Source: Planctomycetota bacterium (GTDB taxonomy: Bacteria > Planctomycetota > MHYJ01 > JACPRB01). Taken from it: DNA of 34,579 bases. The notes under the pieces were generated by a model. It was not told the DNA's origin. It ran no database searches and was given only the letters and a program-made list of their open reading frames with translations. Positions 1 through 9,382 of this stretch are shown here, piece after piece. The position numbers were made by a program, and so were the translations under genes. The DNA lies in contig DATLZA010000148.1 of assembly GCA_035574235.1 (NCBI GenBank), positions 1 through 34,579 on the forward strand. Reading direction: 5' to 3'. The first letter of the stretch is position 1; the number at the start of each line of letters is the position of its first letter.

Positions 1-887
1 ATCTGGACCTGCGCCGGCGGGAGGAAGCGGCGCCGCCCCCCGTGGCCACAGCTCCGGAGAGCAGGCCCGCCCCGTCCACCGCTCCGGCGCCTCCCGTTTC
101 TTCGAATCCCGAGCCGAAACCCGCGCCTCCGCGGCCTGAAGCCTCGGCGAAAACGGGTGAAGCCCCGGCGCCACCGCCGCCCGCGCCCCGCCCCGAGACG
201 CCCGCTCCCAAGCCGCCGGCCGGGAACGTTCCGGCCCCGGCGCCCTCTCCGGCCCCCCGTCCGACGCCCCCCGAACCCGCGCCCGCGCCGGACCCCTTCC
301 TCCTGGGCCGCATCGCCAACCCCTGGGAGCGCGAACCCGCCGGAAGCTGGTACCGCGTGCGCCGCGTGAAGAACGGCCAGACCGTCTACACGGACGTCGG
401 CCTGAAGTCCAAGACCCCCGCGTCGTACGTCCTGGTGACGCAGGTCCGCACCGCCGAAGGCGCCGAACCGGTCCGCGAGGAGCAGGTCGAGGTCGCTCCC
501 TATCTCGTCAAGGGCGAGGAGACGCTGGAGATCGAAGGCCGAAAGTTCCTCTGCGAGATCCAGGAAAGCAAGGAGGGCGAGGCGATCGTCCGTTCCTGGG
601 TGCTCGTCGAAGGCATCCACGCCGGGGCGGTCCTCAAGCGCGTGGGACCGGAGGGAACGCTCACGGCCCGCCGGGTCTGGGAGCACGCCCTTCGGATCCA
701 GCGCCGGACGTTCGACTGCCTGGTCATCGAAGCCGAACGCGAGACGCCTCAGGGAATCCGGCCCGTGAAGACCTGGTACTGCGCGGCCGTGCCGCTCCGG
801 AAGCTCCGCGAGGAAACACCGGAGGAATCGATGGCCGTCGTGGACCTGGGAGACGACTGGTCGCGCCGCCCGCCTCCGGCCCGCTGA
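1..887 (+). CDS. 3' part of a Pro/Ala-rich protein of unknown function
   Basis: The reading frame is open from base 3 with no stop, so the true start very probably lies before the window; a GTG at 42 is available but has no convincing ribosome site. The first roughly 95 codons encode a low-complexity linker of proline, alanine and charged residues. A compact, mixed-charge domain of about 190 residues follows (about 290-880) with many valines and alternating charged residues, which looks like a beta-rich fold. It contains two tryptophan-centred stretches (PWEREPAGSWYRVRR, KTWYCAAVPL). I do not recognise the family. A Pro/Ala linker before a beta-rich C-terminal domain would suit an exported or membrane-anchored protein, but the N-terminus that would show this is missing. 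It ends 9 bases from the stop of the convergent transglutaminase gene. Confidence 0.6.
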   Translation, partial: LDLRRREEAAPPPVATAPESRPAPSTAPAPPVSSNPEPKPAPPRPEASAKTGEAPAPPPPAPRPETPAPKPPAGNVPAPAPSPAPRPTPPEPAPAPDPFLLGRIANPWEREPAGSWYRVRRVKNGQTVYTDVGLKSKTPASYVLVTQVRTAEGAEPVREEQVEVAPYLVKGEETLEIEGRKFLCEIQESKEGEAIVRSWVLVEGIHAGAVLKRVGPEGTLTARRVWEHALRIQRRTFDCLVIEAERETPQGIRPVKTWYCAAVPLRKLREETPEESMAVVDLGDDWSRRPPPAR

Positions 888-896
888 CGCCCCCGG

Positions 897-2864
897 TCAC
901 TCGGCCAGTTCCAGCACGATCGATTTCATCGTGGGCGCCGACGCGCACGTGATCGTGAACTTCTCCTGGGGCTTGCGGGCCACCAGGACCTGCTCGCGAG
1001 CCCGACCGTCTTCCTCCCACCGGTAGGTGATTTTCACGGGGCGGAACCCCCCGAAGGGCTCGCGGTAGTCCGCGTCGATCCGGAATCCGAAGATGCCCGT
1101 GGCGTTCCGGCTCGTGCCGGCGAAACGCACGAGCGCTTCGCGGGCGGCGCGGGGAACGTCCTCGAACGTCACGTACTTCGAGAAGCCCGCCACGCCGCCG
1201 GGCGCCCGATCGACGGTCGTCCAGGTCTTTCCGGCGTCGAACGAAACCTGATAATCCAGGCCGTCCCGGGGGTCCCGCGCCCGGTAGTGCGCGCCGAAGC
1301 GCAGCCGCACGAGATCGCCCGGAACGGACACGGGGAAGGTGATGTGGCCCCGGCCCCCTTCGATGAAGAGATTCTCCCCCATGCCCTGAATCTCCGGCCG
1401 GAAGTCGGTATAGACGAGCTGCTTGCCCCGGTTCCGAAGGTGCACGGAGCCCTCCACCGTCACCGTTCCTTCCGGCGGTCCGGCCGTGAAGGAGAGGGTG
1501 TTGGTCCCCTGGACGAGCGCGGGCAGCGGTCTCTGGGAATGCTGGATATCGTGCGCGATCCTGAGGGTCTCGAGCCCCGCGCCCGGCCCCCGCAGCTCCA
1601 GGCGCAGGCGGTAATCGTAGCGCCGGAAACAGTAAGGCCCCAGGTCCACCTCCATCGCTCCCGAGCCCCGGGCGATCTCCTTCCAGTCCAGTCCGTGATT
1701 GTCGGAGAACGAGACGGCGACTTCTCCGGAAGCGCGCAGCGACAGCTTTCCCCCGAGATACACGTAGCTCGAAGGCATGCGGACGACCAGAGCGCCCGGC
1801 CGGGACGGATCCTTCACGGCCGCCCGGTCTTCCCGGAGATTCTCGACGGAAAGCGCCCCCGTGCGATACAGGGGGGAGCGGACCGGCATCTCATACTCGT
1901 GCAGGCCGTTGCCCACGCGGCCCGGGGCCACGTCGCCGTACTTGGGCGTGTAGACGAGCGACTCCTGCCCCGTCTTCATGGCCATGCACCCCGGCGGCCC
2001 GTGTTCCTTCATGTTGACGTGCAGCCCCTTGTGGAACCAGTTCCGGGTCAGCCGCTCTCCCGGCCGGAGCTGAATGTTCACGCGGTAGCCCTGCGAGTAG
2101 CCGTATTCGTAGAGAAACGCCTTTCCGTCGGCCCCGCCGCCGCGGCCGTCGTATTCCTGCATCGTGGCGTACCAGCCGTGCGTCCGGGCGGGCCACCAGC
2201 CCGTCTCGTCCATCGTCGGCGCCCGCTTGAGAATCTCCGGACCCTGGCGCCATCCCTGCCAGCCGCCCTGGCGGTGAAATTCGACGATCTTGTCGGGGTT
2301 CCCCTTGAGGCCGGGATTCTTCTCGTACCACGCGGAGACGCCGGCGATGATCTCCTCCACGGAGGCGATTTTCCCGTCCGGCTTCGGAAAGTAATTGATG
2401 AGCGAGGCGTCCAGAAGATGCCAGGCGCCGTCCCAGAAGACCTCCGACACGCTGTGCTGGTTAATCCCCCAGCCGCGGGCCTGGAGCCCCACCGAGCGCG
2501 CCAGCGTGGCCACATGCGCCGAGGCCATGCTGCAAAACCCGTATCCGTACACGTTGAACATCTTGATCGCGTCGCAAACGACGTCCTCGTTCGCCAGGTA
2601 TTCCACGGGCGGGGCGTCCTGGTGCTGGAACGAGGCGACCGTCCGCCAGCAGGCGAGCGCCTTCTCCTCGTCGGTCATTCCGTCCCGGAGGAAAGACTTC
2701 CTCCAGGCTTCCAGGCTCGACACGTCGGCCACCTTGTCGGAGACGACCTTGACCTGGCAGACGACCCCCACCGTCTCGGCGGTTCCCGGGGCCGGCGGGG
2801 AGGACTGAGCCGCGGCCGTCACGGCTCCCGTCAGAAGCACGAGTGCCGCTCGAAGGACGTTCAT
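897..2864 (-). CDS. Exported transglutaminase-like protein
   Basis: A 655-residue protein that begins with a signal peptide (hydrophobic residues 4-19, likely cut near AAAQ at 17-20). Residues about 60-160 carry a transglutaminase/protease-like core with the expected triad: Cys111 in GFCSMAS, His137 in NQHSVSEVFW and Asp152 in WHLLDAS. The rest, about residues 200-650, is long and rich in Trp, Gly and beta-type sequence and may be carbohydrate-binding or beta-sandwich modules. Members of the fold act as cysteine peptidases, amidases or crosslinking enzymes; the substrate here cannot be told. The ATG at 2864 is preceded by GGGAGG at 2873-2878 with 8-base spacing, which fixes the start. A TATAAA at 2882-2887 lies just upstream, but its position relative to the Shine-Dalgarno site makes its role unclear. 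The gene appears monocistronic. Confidence 0.8.
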   Translation of the reverse strand: MNVLRAALVLLTGAVTAAAQSSPPAPGTAETVGVVCQVKVVSDKVADVSSLEAWRKSFLRDGMTDEEKALACWRTVASFQHQDAPPVEYLANEDVVCDAIKMFNVYGYGFCSMASAHVATLARSVGLQARGWGINQHSVSEVFWDGAWHLLDASLINYFPKPDGKIASVEEIIAGVSAWYEKNPGLKGNPDKIVEFHRQGGWQGWRQGPEILKRAPTMDETGWWPARTHGWYATMQEYDGRGGGADGKAFLYEYGYSQGYRVNIQLRPGERLTRNWFHKGLHVNMKEHGPPGCMAMKTGQESLVYTPKYGDVAPGRVGNGLHEYEMPVRSPLYRTGALSVENLREDRAAVKDPSRPGALVVRMPSSYVYLGGKLSLRASGEVAVSFSDNHGLDWKEIARGSGAMEVDLGPYCFRRYDYRLRLELRGPGAGLETLRIAHDIQHSQRPLPALVQGTNTLSFTAGPPEGTVTVEGSVHLRNRGKQLVYTDFRPEIQGMGENLFIEGGRGHITFPVSVPGDLVRLRFGAHYRARDPRDGLDYQVSFDAGKTWTTVDRAPGGVAGFSKYVTFEDVPRAAREALVRFAGTSRNATGIFGFRIDADYREPFGGFRPVKITYRWEEDGRAREQVLVARKPQEKFTITCASAPTMKSIVLELAE

Positions 2865-2954
2865 GGGATGCGCCTCCCTTATTTATAGCCGTTCGGAGGA
2901 TTCTTAAGGCAGGTGCCCGCCGGAAGCGCACGGCGGCGCGCCAATCGGAAGCAC

Positions 2955-3386
2955 TTACCCTTCTTCGACGAGGTCCGTTCCCTCGAAGGCCCGGATGCCC
3001 CGGCGGATCTCCTCCGGAACGCGCACGGGCCTCCAGGTGGCCGGGTCGATCATGACGTGGACGCTGCGGCCCTCGGCCACCGTGCGCCCCTCCGGCCGGT
3101 GCGCCACGCGAAATTCGAACGTGAGCGAGGTGTTGCCGATCCGGCTCACGCGGCTCTGAACCGCCAGCACGTCGTCGAAGCGGGCGGGGGAGCGGAACTC
3201 CGCGGAGGCGTGCACGATGAGGTTGGCTCCCCGGCCCGTCCCGAACGCCTCGACGAGGTGGAGGTTCCGGAGATAATCCATCCGAGCCACGTCGAAGTAG
3301 GTGAAGAAGTAGCCGTGGAAGACGATGCCCATGGCGTCGGTTTCGGGCAGGCGGACGCGGATCTCGGTCGAGAACTTGTAGCTCAT
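2955..3386 (-). CDS. YbgC/FadM-type acyl-CoA thioesterase (hotdog fold)
   Basis: A 143-residue single hotdog domain, the normal length for the 4-hydroxybenzoyl-CoA thioesterase/YbgC family, which hydrolyses acyl-CoA thioesters in the cytoplasm. The signature ETDAMGIVFHGYFFTYFDVA at residues 16-35 holds the family catalytic aspartate (Asp17) and the helix that contacts CoA. The second half has the usual beta-strand motif for dimer formation (VSRIGNTSLTFEFRVAH). The start codon overlaps the stop of the upstream gamma-glutamyltransferase gene in an ATGA arrangement (3383-3386), so the two are probably translationally coupled and share the promoter at 4886-4913. The acyl substrate cannot be read from the sequence; the pairing with a gamma-glutamyltransferase gives no obvious metabolic link. 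Confidence 0.9.
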   Translation of the reverse strand: MSYKFSTEIRVRLPETDAMGIVFHGYFFTYFDVARMDYLRNLHLVEAFGTGRGANLIVHASAEFRSPARFDDVLAVQSRVSRIGNTSLTFEFRVAHRPEGRTVAEGRSVHVMIDPATWRPVRVPEEIRRGIRAFEGTDLVEEG

Positions 3387-4876
3387 AGCGGCAGCGCCAC
3401 GCCCTCGCGCCGGGGATCGGCCACGCCCACGATCGTCCCGTCGTCGAGAATCTCCACGCCGTGAACGCCGCCGAAGAAGAGATCCTGCCGGCGGCGCTCG
3501 GAAACCGGCTGGTCGAGCTCCCGTCGGGCGCGCGCGCGGATTTCCTCCGGAATGTCGCCCTCGAAGAAGAAACGGTTGTCCTCCCAGTGGACCCGCCCGG
3601 CAGCCACGGCGCGCTCCAGATCCATGCCCTGGAAAAGCACGTTGCCGATCACCTGCGCCAGCGCCGGGAAGATGCGCAGACTCCCCGGCGTGCCGAGCGC
3701 CAGCCGGGGCCGTCCCTGCCGGAAGACGATCGTGGGAGCCATGTTGGCCACCGACCGCTTCCCCGCGGCGATGGAATTCGGATGCCCCGGAAAACGCTCC
3801 ATGTCCGACAGATCGTCGTTGAGAAGCACGCCGTATCCCTGGGCGATCACGCCGCTGCCGAAGAAGTGCCCGATCGTCTGGCTCATGGAGACGACGGTGC
3901 CCTCGGAATCCACGACGACGAAATGGCTCGTCCCGCCCCCGCCCGGGGGGCCCTGCGGACCTTCGGAAAGCTTCGTGAGATCGACCGGCATGAGGTCCGG
4001 GTCGCCGACGACGGGATCGAGCTCCCGGAAGATCGTGCGCAGCAGGCGCGCCAGGGCGACCGGATCCGGGTCATACCGCAGAAGCGTCTGGAGGATTCCG
4101 GCGCCCCCGCGGGACGGCGGCGGCGTCGTGGCCACCCGGTGACCGGCGACGTCCGCCGAGAGAGGAGGCCGGATCTTGACCTCGTACCGCGCCAGGTCGT
4201 CGCGCCCCCACACGGGGCCCGTGGCGTTGACCGCGCGCGCCATGGCCAGGCCGACTTCGCCCGTATAGCAGGCTTCGAAACCGCGGTCGGCCACGATCCG
4301 GAGCGTCCGGGCCAGGTCCTTCTGAACGAGCCGTTCGCCCGGCTTGAAACGCACGCCGTTGTTGTAGAAGATGCGCGCGCACTCGGGGGTGCTGCGCACG
4401 GTGCTCTCGAAGAGGGCCGAACAATAGACGTAGACCTCGCCCACCTCGAAGCCGTCGGCCGCCAGAGCGATGGCGCGGCGCGCGAGCCTCGAAAGCGGCA
4501 TCTTGCGCCCGAATTTCTTGAGCGCCGTGTCCAGAAGGCGCGCCAGGCCGGGCACCGCGACCGAGAGCGGCCCGATCTTGGGCACCCAGGGAAGCATGAC
4601 CCCGCGGGGATAGACGTACTCCTCCGTCAGAAGCGAAGAGACCTTCGCGCGGCCGTCGAGAACCTCCGTCTTCCCGATCGAGCCGCTCGGGGAAACGATC
4701 ATGAAGCCCCCGCCTCCGAGCCCCGAGGCGAACGGCTCCACCACCCCCAGCGCGAGCGAAACCGCCACCGCCGCCTCGACGGCGTTGCCCCCTTCGGCCA
4801 GAATCTCGCGCCCCGCCTCCGCCGCCAGCGGATGGGCGGCCACGACCATGCCCTTCTGAGAACGCGCGACCTTCAT
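3383..4876 (-). CDS. ggt: Gamma-glutamyltransferase family protein (Ntn hydrolase)
   Basis: A 497-residue member of the gamma-glutamyltranspeptidase family, which cleaves or transfers the gamma-glutamyl group of glutathione and related amides after autocatalytic splitting into two subunits. The family start motif GMVVAAHPLAAEAG is at residues 9-22, followed by GGNAVEAAVA (29-38) and SGLGGGGFM (51-59). The processing site and nucleophile is Thr316 in GGGGTSHFVVVD. Downstream motifs TPPPSRGGAG (251-260) and GTPGSLRIFPALAQVI (395-410) match the substrate-binding regions. There is no signal peptide, unlike the periplasmic E. coli enzyme, so a cytoplasmic location is inferred. Family members with this architecture include cephalosporin acylases and YwrD-like proteins, so the substrate may not be glutathione. 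It is the first gene of a two-gene unit; the ATG lies 9 bases after a TATGCT box with no Shine-Dalgarno site. Confidence 0.9.
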   Translation of the reverse strand: MKVARSQKGMVVAAHPLAAEAGREILAEGGNAVEAAVAVSLALGVVEPFASGLGGGGFMIVSPSGSIGKTEVLDGRAKVSSLLTEEYVYPRGVMLPWVPKIGPLSVAVPGLARLLDTALKKFGRKMPLSRLARRAIALAADGFEVGEVYVYCSALFESTVRSTPECARIFYNNGVRFKPGERLVQKDLARTLRIVADRGFEACYTGEVGLAMARAVNATGPVWGRDDLARYEVKIRPPLSADVAGHRVATTPPPSRGGAGILQTLLRYDPDPVALARLLRTIFRELDPVVGDPDLMPVDLTKLSEGPQGPPGGGGTSHFVVVDSEGTVVSMSQTIGHFFGSGVIAQGYGVLLNDDLSDMERFPGHPNSIAAGKRSVANMAPTIVFRQGRPRLALGTPGSLRIFPALAQVIGNVLFQGMDLERAVAAGRVHWEDNRFFFEGDIPEEIRARARRELDQPVSERRRQDLFFGGVHGVEILDDGTIVGVADPRREGVALPL

Positions 4877-4885
4877 CGCGCGCCC

Positions 4886-4913
4886 AGCATATCATGAGCG
4901 TCCCGATTGGCAA
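4886..4913 (-). promoter_or_regulatory. Promoter for ggt-thioesterase pair, probably leaderless
   Basis: On the minus strand TTGCCA (4913-4908) and TATGCT (4891-4886) are separated by 16 bases. The -10 is preceded by TGA, giving an extended -10 (TGnTATGCT). Only 9 bases separate the -10 from the ATG at 4876, which places transcription start at or within a few bases of the start codon. No Shine-Dalgarno sequence fits. Confidence 0.6.
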
Positions 4914-4953
4914 GCGCCCGCTTTCCTCCGGTTCCGAGCGGGCTCCTTGCCAA
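4907..4953. repeat. Inverted repeat joining two divergent -35 boxes
   Basis: The left arm TTGGCAAGCGCCCGCT (4907-4922) and right arm AGCGGGCTCCTTGCCAA (4937-4953) are near-perfect inverted copies: 8 bp plus 6 bp exact matches with a 2/3-base mismatch between them. The central spacer is 14 bases. Each arm contains the TTGCCA -35 box of one of the two outward-facing promoters. It could be a shared operator, or symmetry arising from two similar promoters. Confidence 0.6.
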
Positions 4954-4974
4954 ACTCCCGTCATGGACTAGAAT
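4947..4974 (+). promoter_or_regulatory. Promoter for the HEAT-like gene
   Basis: TTGCCA (4947-4952), a 16-base spacer and TAGAAT (4969-4974). The expected start near 4981 leaves a leader of about 87 bases before the ATG at 5068, which has AAGGAG at 5054-5059. The -35 hexamer and spacer length are the same as in the divergent ggt promoter. Confidence 0.55.
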
Positions 4975-5067
4975 TGAAATAGCCGTTTCGGAGGAGAACC
5001 CGGGGACCGCGGAAGGGGAAAACCCCCTCCGGGCGATCCGCGTTCCGGACGGGAAGGAGAGAGGGAC

Positions 5068-6345
5068 ATGGGGGAAACCGCCGCTTCTTCGACGCTCGCT
5101 TCGATCCGTCTCCTGGCCGATGACGATCTTCTGCACCTCCTGGCCACGGAGGAGGACCGCCTGCCCCGCTCCGTCGCCGAGGAGATCCTGCGCCGCGGCG
5201 AGGATCTGACCGACGCCCTGGCGCGCCTCTGCACCGACCCGGACCTCTGGGGGACGGAGGGTCCGGGCGCGTGGGCGCCGGTCCATGCCGCGATCCTCCT
5301 GGGGGCGCGGCCCACGTCGCGGGCGCTCCCGGCGCTCCTGGCGGCGCTCCGCGAGGCGGCCCGCCGCCGCATCGCCTGGCTGCTGGAGGCGCTGCCCTGC
5401 GCGTTCGGGGAGCTGGGCCGGCCCGGCGTCGTCCCCCTCAAAGTCCGTGCCCTGGATCGAACGACGTCCGACCTCGAGCGCGACCTGGCCCTGCGGGCCC
5501 TGGCCGCCGTCGCCGCCCGCACGCCCATCGAACAGGGCGAGATCCTCGACTTCTTCCGGTCGCTGACCGAAGACGAAGAGGAGACCGACGGCGTCCGTTC
5601 CCGCGCCGCCGCCGAGCTCCTGCGCTTCCGGAGACCGGGCGACCGGACGGTCCTCCTGGCCGCCGCCTACCGGCAGGCGTGGGCCGAAGGGCCGGCGCTC
5701 CTGACTCCTCAGGACGTCGAGTCCGCCTACCGATCCCCGGCGCCCGATCTCGAGACCTACCGGCGCGATCTTCTGGACGTCTACCGGCCCGAAACCGTAG
5801 AGACGCGCCTCCGCCGGCGGCGCGAGGAGGCCGAGGACGCCCGATGGGCCGCCGGCGCCCGCGCCGGGGCGGCGTGGGTCGAGGAGCTGCGCGGACGCCT
5901 CCTGCGGCGCTACGAGGAGACGCTCTCCGGACTGGACGACGAGGCGCGCGGCGACGCCGTCTGGGTCGCCGAGTCGATGACCGAATACCTGGTCCGTCAC
6001 GAAGGCCGCGCCCCGTGGCGCTGGACGGCGGAGACGGCTTATGCGTATCTCATGGACGTGCTGGCCCGCCGTCTGGCGTTGGACGCTCCCGGCCGCGCCG
6101 CCGCGGTCCCGGACAGTCTCCTGCGCTTCGCCCGCTTCTGCCGCGACGACGGACGCCTGGCCGACGACGCGCTGGCGGCGGTGGAGCGCACCGTCGAGGA
6201 CGAGCGCGAGGGATACCTCCAGGCGATCGCCCGCCCCGCCGCCCGGCGCGCGGCGCGCGAAACGCTGCGCCGCCTCTTGGCCGAGGGCGTCGACCCGGCC
6301 GATCCCCGGGCCGCCGAGGCCTGGCTGGAAGGCGCGCAGCACTAG
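5068..6345 (+). CDS. HEAT-like alpha-helical repeat protein of unknown function
   Basis: A 425-residue soluble protein, almost wholly helical and rich in Arg, Ala, Glu and Leu, with no signal peptide or membrane segment. Residues about 60-160 read as helix pairs of HEAT/DUF1186 style (HAAILLGARPTSRALPALL, then WLLEALPCAFGELGRPGVV), in which a gene-wide pattern of exhausted-row repeats is typical. Residues 160-280 are less regular and strongly charged; the C-terminal third (about 290-425) is again helical. HEAT-like proteins usually bind other proteins, and no catalytic motif is seen, so I give no function. The ATG has AAGGAG 8 bases upstream, and a promoter with a long leader lies at 4947-4974. 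The next gene has its own -10 box just after this stop, although read-through into it is possible given the 36-base gap. Confidence 0.75.
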   Translation: MGETAASSTLASIRLLADDDLLHLLATEEDRLPRSVAEEILRRGEDLTDALARLCTDPDLWGTEGPGAWAPVHAAILLGARPTSRALPALLAALREAARRRIAWLLEALPCAFGELGRPGVVPLKVRALDRTTSDLERDLALRALAAVAARTPIEQGEILDFFRSLTEDEEETDGVRSRAAAELLRFRRPGDRTVLLAAAYRQAWAEGPALLTPQDVESAYRSPAPDLETYRRDLLDVYRPETVETRLRRRREEAEDARWAAGARAGAAWVEELRGRLLRRYEETLSGLDDEARGDAVWVAESMTEYLVRHEGRAPWRWTAETAYAYLMDVLARRLALDAPGRAAAVPDSLLRFARFCRDDGRLADDALAAVERTVEDEREGYLQAIARPAARRAARETLRRLLAEGVDPADPRAAEAWLEGAQH

Positions 6346-6366
6346 CGGTTCCGGGGCCGGCCCTTG

Positions 6367-6372
6367 TATAAT
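6367..6372 (+). promoter_or_regulatory. -10 box TATAAT of the M16-glgP operon, leaderless
   Basis: A perfect TATAAT lies 9 bases before the TTG at 6382. The only alternative upstream start, a TTG at 6364, lies inside the promoter itself and would not be transcribed from it. No clear -35 is present and there is no Shine-Dalgarno site, so a leaderless mRNA starting at the TTG is inferred. Confidence 0.55.
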
Positions 6373-6381
6373 GGGCCCCCG

Positions 6382-7914
6382 TTGAAGACCCTCCGCCGAC
6401 GTGCGGTCCTGAGTCTCGCGGCGTCGCTGCTGCTCTCGGCGGCCGCGCCTCCGATCGGCGCCCAGGAAACGGAGCTCCGCCTCCCGGTCGAGGAAACCGT
6501 TCTCGACAACGGTCTGCGGGTGCTCGTCGTCCGGCGCGCCGAATCGCCCCGCGTCTTCTGCTCCCTCTGGTGGCGCGTGGGATCCGTCCACGAACGCCCC
6601 GGGCTGACCGGCCTGTCCCACTTCTTCGAGCACATGATGTTCATGGGAACGGACGTCATCGGCACGACCGACGCCCGCCGCGACGCGGAGATCAACGCCC
6701 GCATCGAGGACGTCATGAACCGCGTGCGGCAGATCGACCTGGCCCGGCTCGAGGCGTCCCGCCGCGGCGATCCGCCCGATCCGGCGCTGGAGAACCGCCG
6801 GGCGGAGCTTCTCAAGGACTACGACGCCCTCGTCGAGGAGCAGAAGAAGATCTCCATTCCCGAACACCTGGCCAAGATTTTCCAGGCTCAGGGCGGCACC
6901 GGGCTGAACGCCACGACCTCCTACGACCGCACGAACTACTTCGTCGAGCTTCCGGCCAACAAGGTGGAACTGTTCTGCTGGCTGGAAAGCGACCGGTTCC
7001 TCAAGCCCGTCTTCCGGAGCTTCTATCCCGAGCGGGAGGTGGTCAAGGAGGAGCGCCGGATGCGGACCGAATCCACCCCCACGGGGCTCGTTCAGGAAGC
7101 CTACTGGGCGCTCTTCTGGCAGGCGCACCCCTACGGATGGCCCGTCATCGGCTGGATGAGCGACATCGAGCAGTACACCGCGGCCGACGCGCGCCGCTAT
7201 TACGAGACGCACTATTCGCCCGAGAACGCGACGGCCATTTTCGTCGGAGATCTCGATCCGGCGGAGGTCCGGGAGCTCTGCCGGCGGTATTTCGGGAGGC
7301 TGCGCCGGTTCCCGGGCGGGCGCCCCCCCGTGGTGACCCAGGAACCCGAGCAGAACGGCGAGCGGCGGCTGCACGCCGAGGCGGACGCCCCCGGCGAGGT
7401 CGCGGTCCGCTGGCACGGCCCTTCGGGGGTCCACCGGGATTCCGCCGCCCTGGACCTCCTCATGGCGATCTTCGCGGGCCGCTCCGGAAGGCTGTACCGG
7501 CCCCTCGTCGAGGAGAAGGCGCTCGCCGTGGACGTCGAGAGCTGGTACTGGTCGCTCCGGTACGGCGGCGTGATCCACGTGGGGCTGACCCTGCGCGAAG
7601 GCGCCGACCCGGCGGCCGCGGAGCGCGCGCTTCTGGACCTCGTGGAGGACGTCCGAAAAAACGGCGTCACGGAGCGCGAGCTTCAGAAGGCCCGCAACCG
7701 CCAGACGGCCGACCTCGTGCGGCAGCTGAAGACCTACTCCGGCATCGCCCAGCAGCTCGGCTACTTCGAGACGATCGGAACGTGGCGGGACTTCGACGCG
7801 TACGTTCGCAACCTTCAATCGGCCACGGCGGCGGACCTCAAGCGTTGCGCGGAGCAGTATCTGCGTCCCGCCGGACGCAACGTGCTCGTCCTGCGCCGGA
7901 AGGGGGCCCGATGA
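6382..7914 (+). CDS. M16 family zinc metallopeptidase, catalytic member
   Basis: A 510-residue exported peptidase of the insulinase/pitrilysin family. From the chosen TTG the protein starts MKTLRRRAVLSLAASLLLSA, a clear signal peptide cut near IGAQ. The inverted zinc motif HFFEH is at residues 80-84, followed by MMFMGT, and the third zinc ligand should be one of the glutamates in YPEREVVKEERR (about 215-226). A charged helical insert of roughly 60 residues (about 100-165) separates the two parts of the active site. The second, non-catalytic half carries the usual FVGDLDPAEV and GRSGRLYRPLVEEKALA motifs. M16 peptidases degrade peptides inside a clamshell chamber, often with an inactive partner; that partner is the next gene, overlapping by ATGA. 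Location is most likely periplasmic. Confidence 0.92.
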   Translation: MKTLRRRAVLSLAASLLLSAAAPPIGAQETELRLPVEETVLDNGLRVLVVRRAESPRVFCSLWWRVGSVHERPGLTGLSHFFEHMMFMGTDVIGTTDARRDAEINARIEDVMNRVRQIDLARLEASRRGDPPDPALENRRAELLKDYDALVEEQKKISIPEHLAKIFQAQGGTGLNATTSYDRTNYFVELPANKVELFCWLESDRFLKPVFRSFYPEREVVKEERRMRTESTPTGLVQEAYWALFWQAHPYGWPVIGWMSDIEQYTAADARRYYETHYSPENATAIFVGDLDPAEVRELCRRYFGRLRRFPGGRPPVVTQEPEQNGERRLHAEADAPGEVAVRWHGPSGVHRDSAALDLLMAIFAGRSGRLYRPLVEEKALAVDVESWYWSLRYGGVIHVGLTLREGADPAAAERALLDLVEDVRKNGVTERELQKARNRQTADLVRQLKTYSGIAQQLGYFETIGTWRDFDAYVRNLQSATAADLKRCAEQYLRPAGRNVLVLRRKGAR

Positions 7915-9382
7915 GAGCGCTTGCGCGGGCGGCGCTTCTTCTGGCGGCCTGCGGCCCGGCCGCGGGGCAGGAAATCCCGGACCACCCCGATCGCCTGGTC
8001 TTCAAGCCGCTGCGTTTCGAAGTCCCCGACCCCGCCTCCATGCGGGTGGAACTCCCCGGCGGGACCGTCGGGTACTTCATCGAAGACTTTTCGCTGCCGG
8101 TCGTGGATCTGCGCGTGTACTTCCCGGGGGGTTCGTTCCATGAGCCGCGCGGGAAGGAGGGCCTGGCCGACCTCACCGCCGGGCTTCTGCGCACGGGCGG
8201 CACCGAAAGCCGCTCTCCGGAGGCGCTCGACGAGGAACTCGATTTCCTGGCGGCCGACCTCGAGATCGAGATCGCCGACGTCTACGGATCGGTCTCGCTT
8301 TCGATTCTCGCGAAGGACCTGGATCGGGGCCTGGAGATCCTTTTCGACATCCTGCGCCGCCCGGCCTTCCGGGCGGACAAGCTCCAGGTGCTCAAAGCCC
8401 AGGCGCTCGACGCCCTGCGGGCCCGGAACGACTCGACGGCCGCCATCGAAACGCGGGAGTTGAACCTCCTCGTCTACGGCCCGGAGCATCCGATCAACCG
8501 GCTGGAGACGAAGGCGTCGATCGAGGCGATCACGCGCGAGGACGTGGCGGCGTTCCACCGCCAGCTGGCGCATCCTTCCCGCTTCGTGGTGGCGGCGGCC
8601 GGAGCGTTCCGGAAGGACGCCTTCGCCGCCGCGTTCGCGCGGGCGACGCGCGACTGGCCCTGGGAGGCCGCGCCTCTTTCCTCCGTGCCGCCCCCGGCTC
8701 ATGCGCCGACGCCGGGCGTCTATCGCTTCCACAAGGAGGGACGCCACATCACCCAGGGACGGGTGACGGCCGCCCACCTCGGGGTGGACGTGCATCATCC
8801 GGATGTTCAGGCCATCCGGGTGATGAGCTACATCCTGGGCGCCGGCGGTTTCAGCTCGCGCCTCATGCAGCGCGTCCGCACTCAGGAAGGGCTCGCCTAC
8901 GACGTGGGGTCCGACTTCCGCCCCGGCTTCACGTACCCCCTGCCCTTCCGAATCTCGTTTCAGTCGAAGAACGAATCGGTCGCCGTGGCGGCCAAGCTCT
9001 GCCTGGCGGAAGTCACCCGACTGCGCGAGGAAGGCGTCTCCGAGAAGGAGCTGGCGGACGCGGTCCGGTTCTACCTGGACGCCTTCCCGGGACTGTTTTT
9101 CGCCACCCGCTTCAGGACCGTCACGACCTACGCGCAGGCGGAGCTCCTGAAATTCCCGAAGGACTACTACGCCACGTACCGCGAGAAGATCGCGCGACTC
9201 ACGACCGAAGACGTCCGCCGCGCCGCCCGCGAGCACCTCCGCCCGGAACGTTTCGTGTGGGTCGTCGTAGGGAATGTTCCGGCCATCGAGCGGGGGGATC
9301 CTTCGCGGCCGGCCGCGCTGTCGGACCTGGGGCCGGTCTTCGACGTGCCCCTTCCGGATCCCCTCACCCTGGAGCGACCGAA

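Noticed and set aside
6364-6381. TTG start at 6364 for the M16 peptidase
   Set aside because: It lies upstream of and inside the TATAAT box; the TTG at 6382 directly gives a good signal peptide.
4873-7818. A very long open frame (981 codons) on the minus strand
   Set aside because: It runs antisense to the HEAT-like and M16 genes, which have recognisable motifs; it is rich in Arg, Gly, Ala and Pro, as expected of antisense reading in GC-rich DNA.
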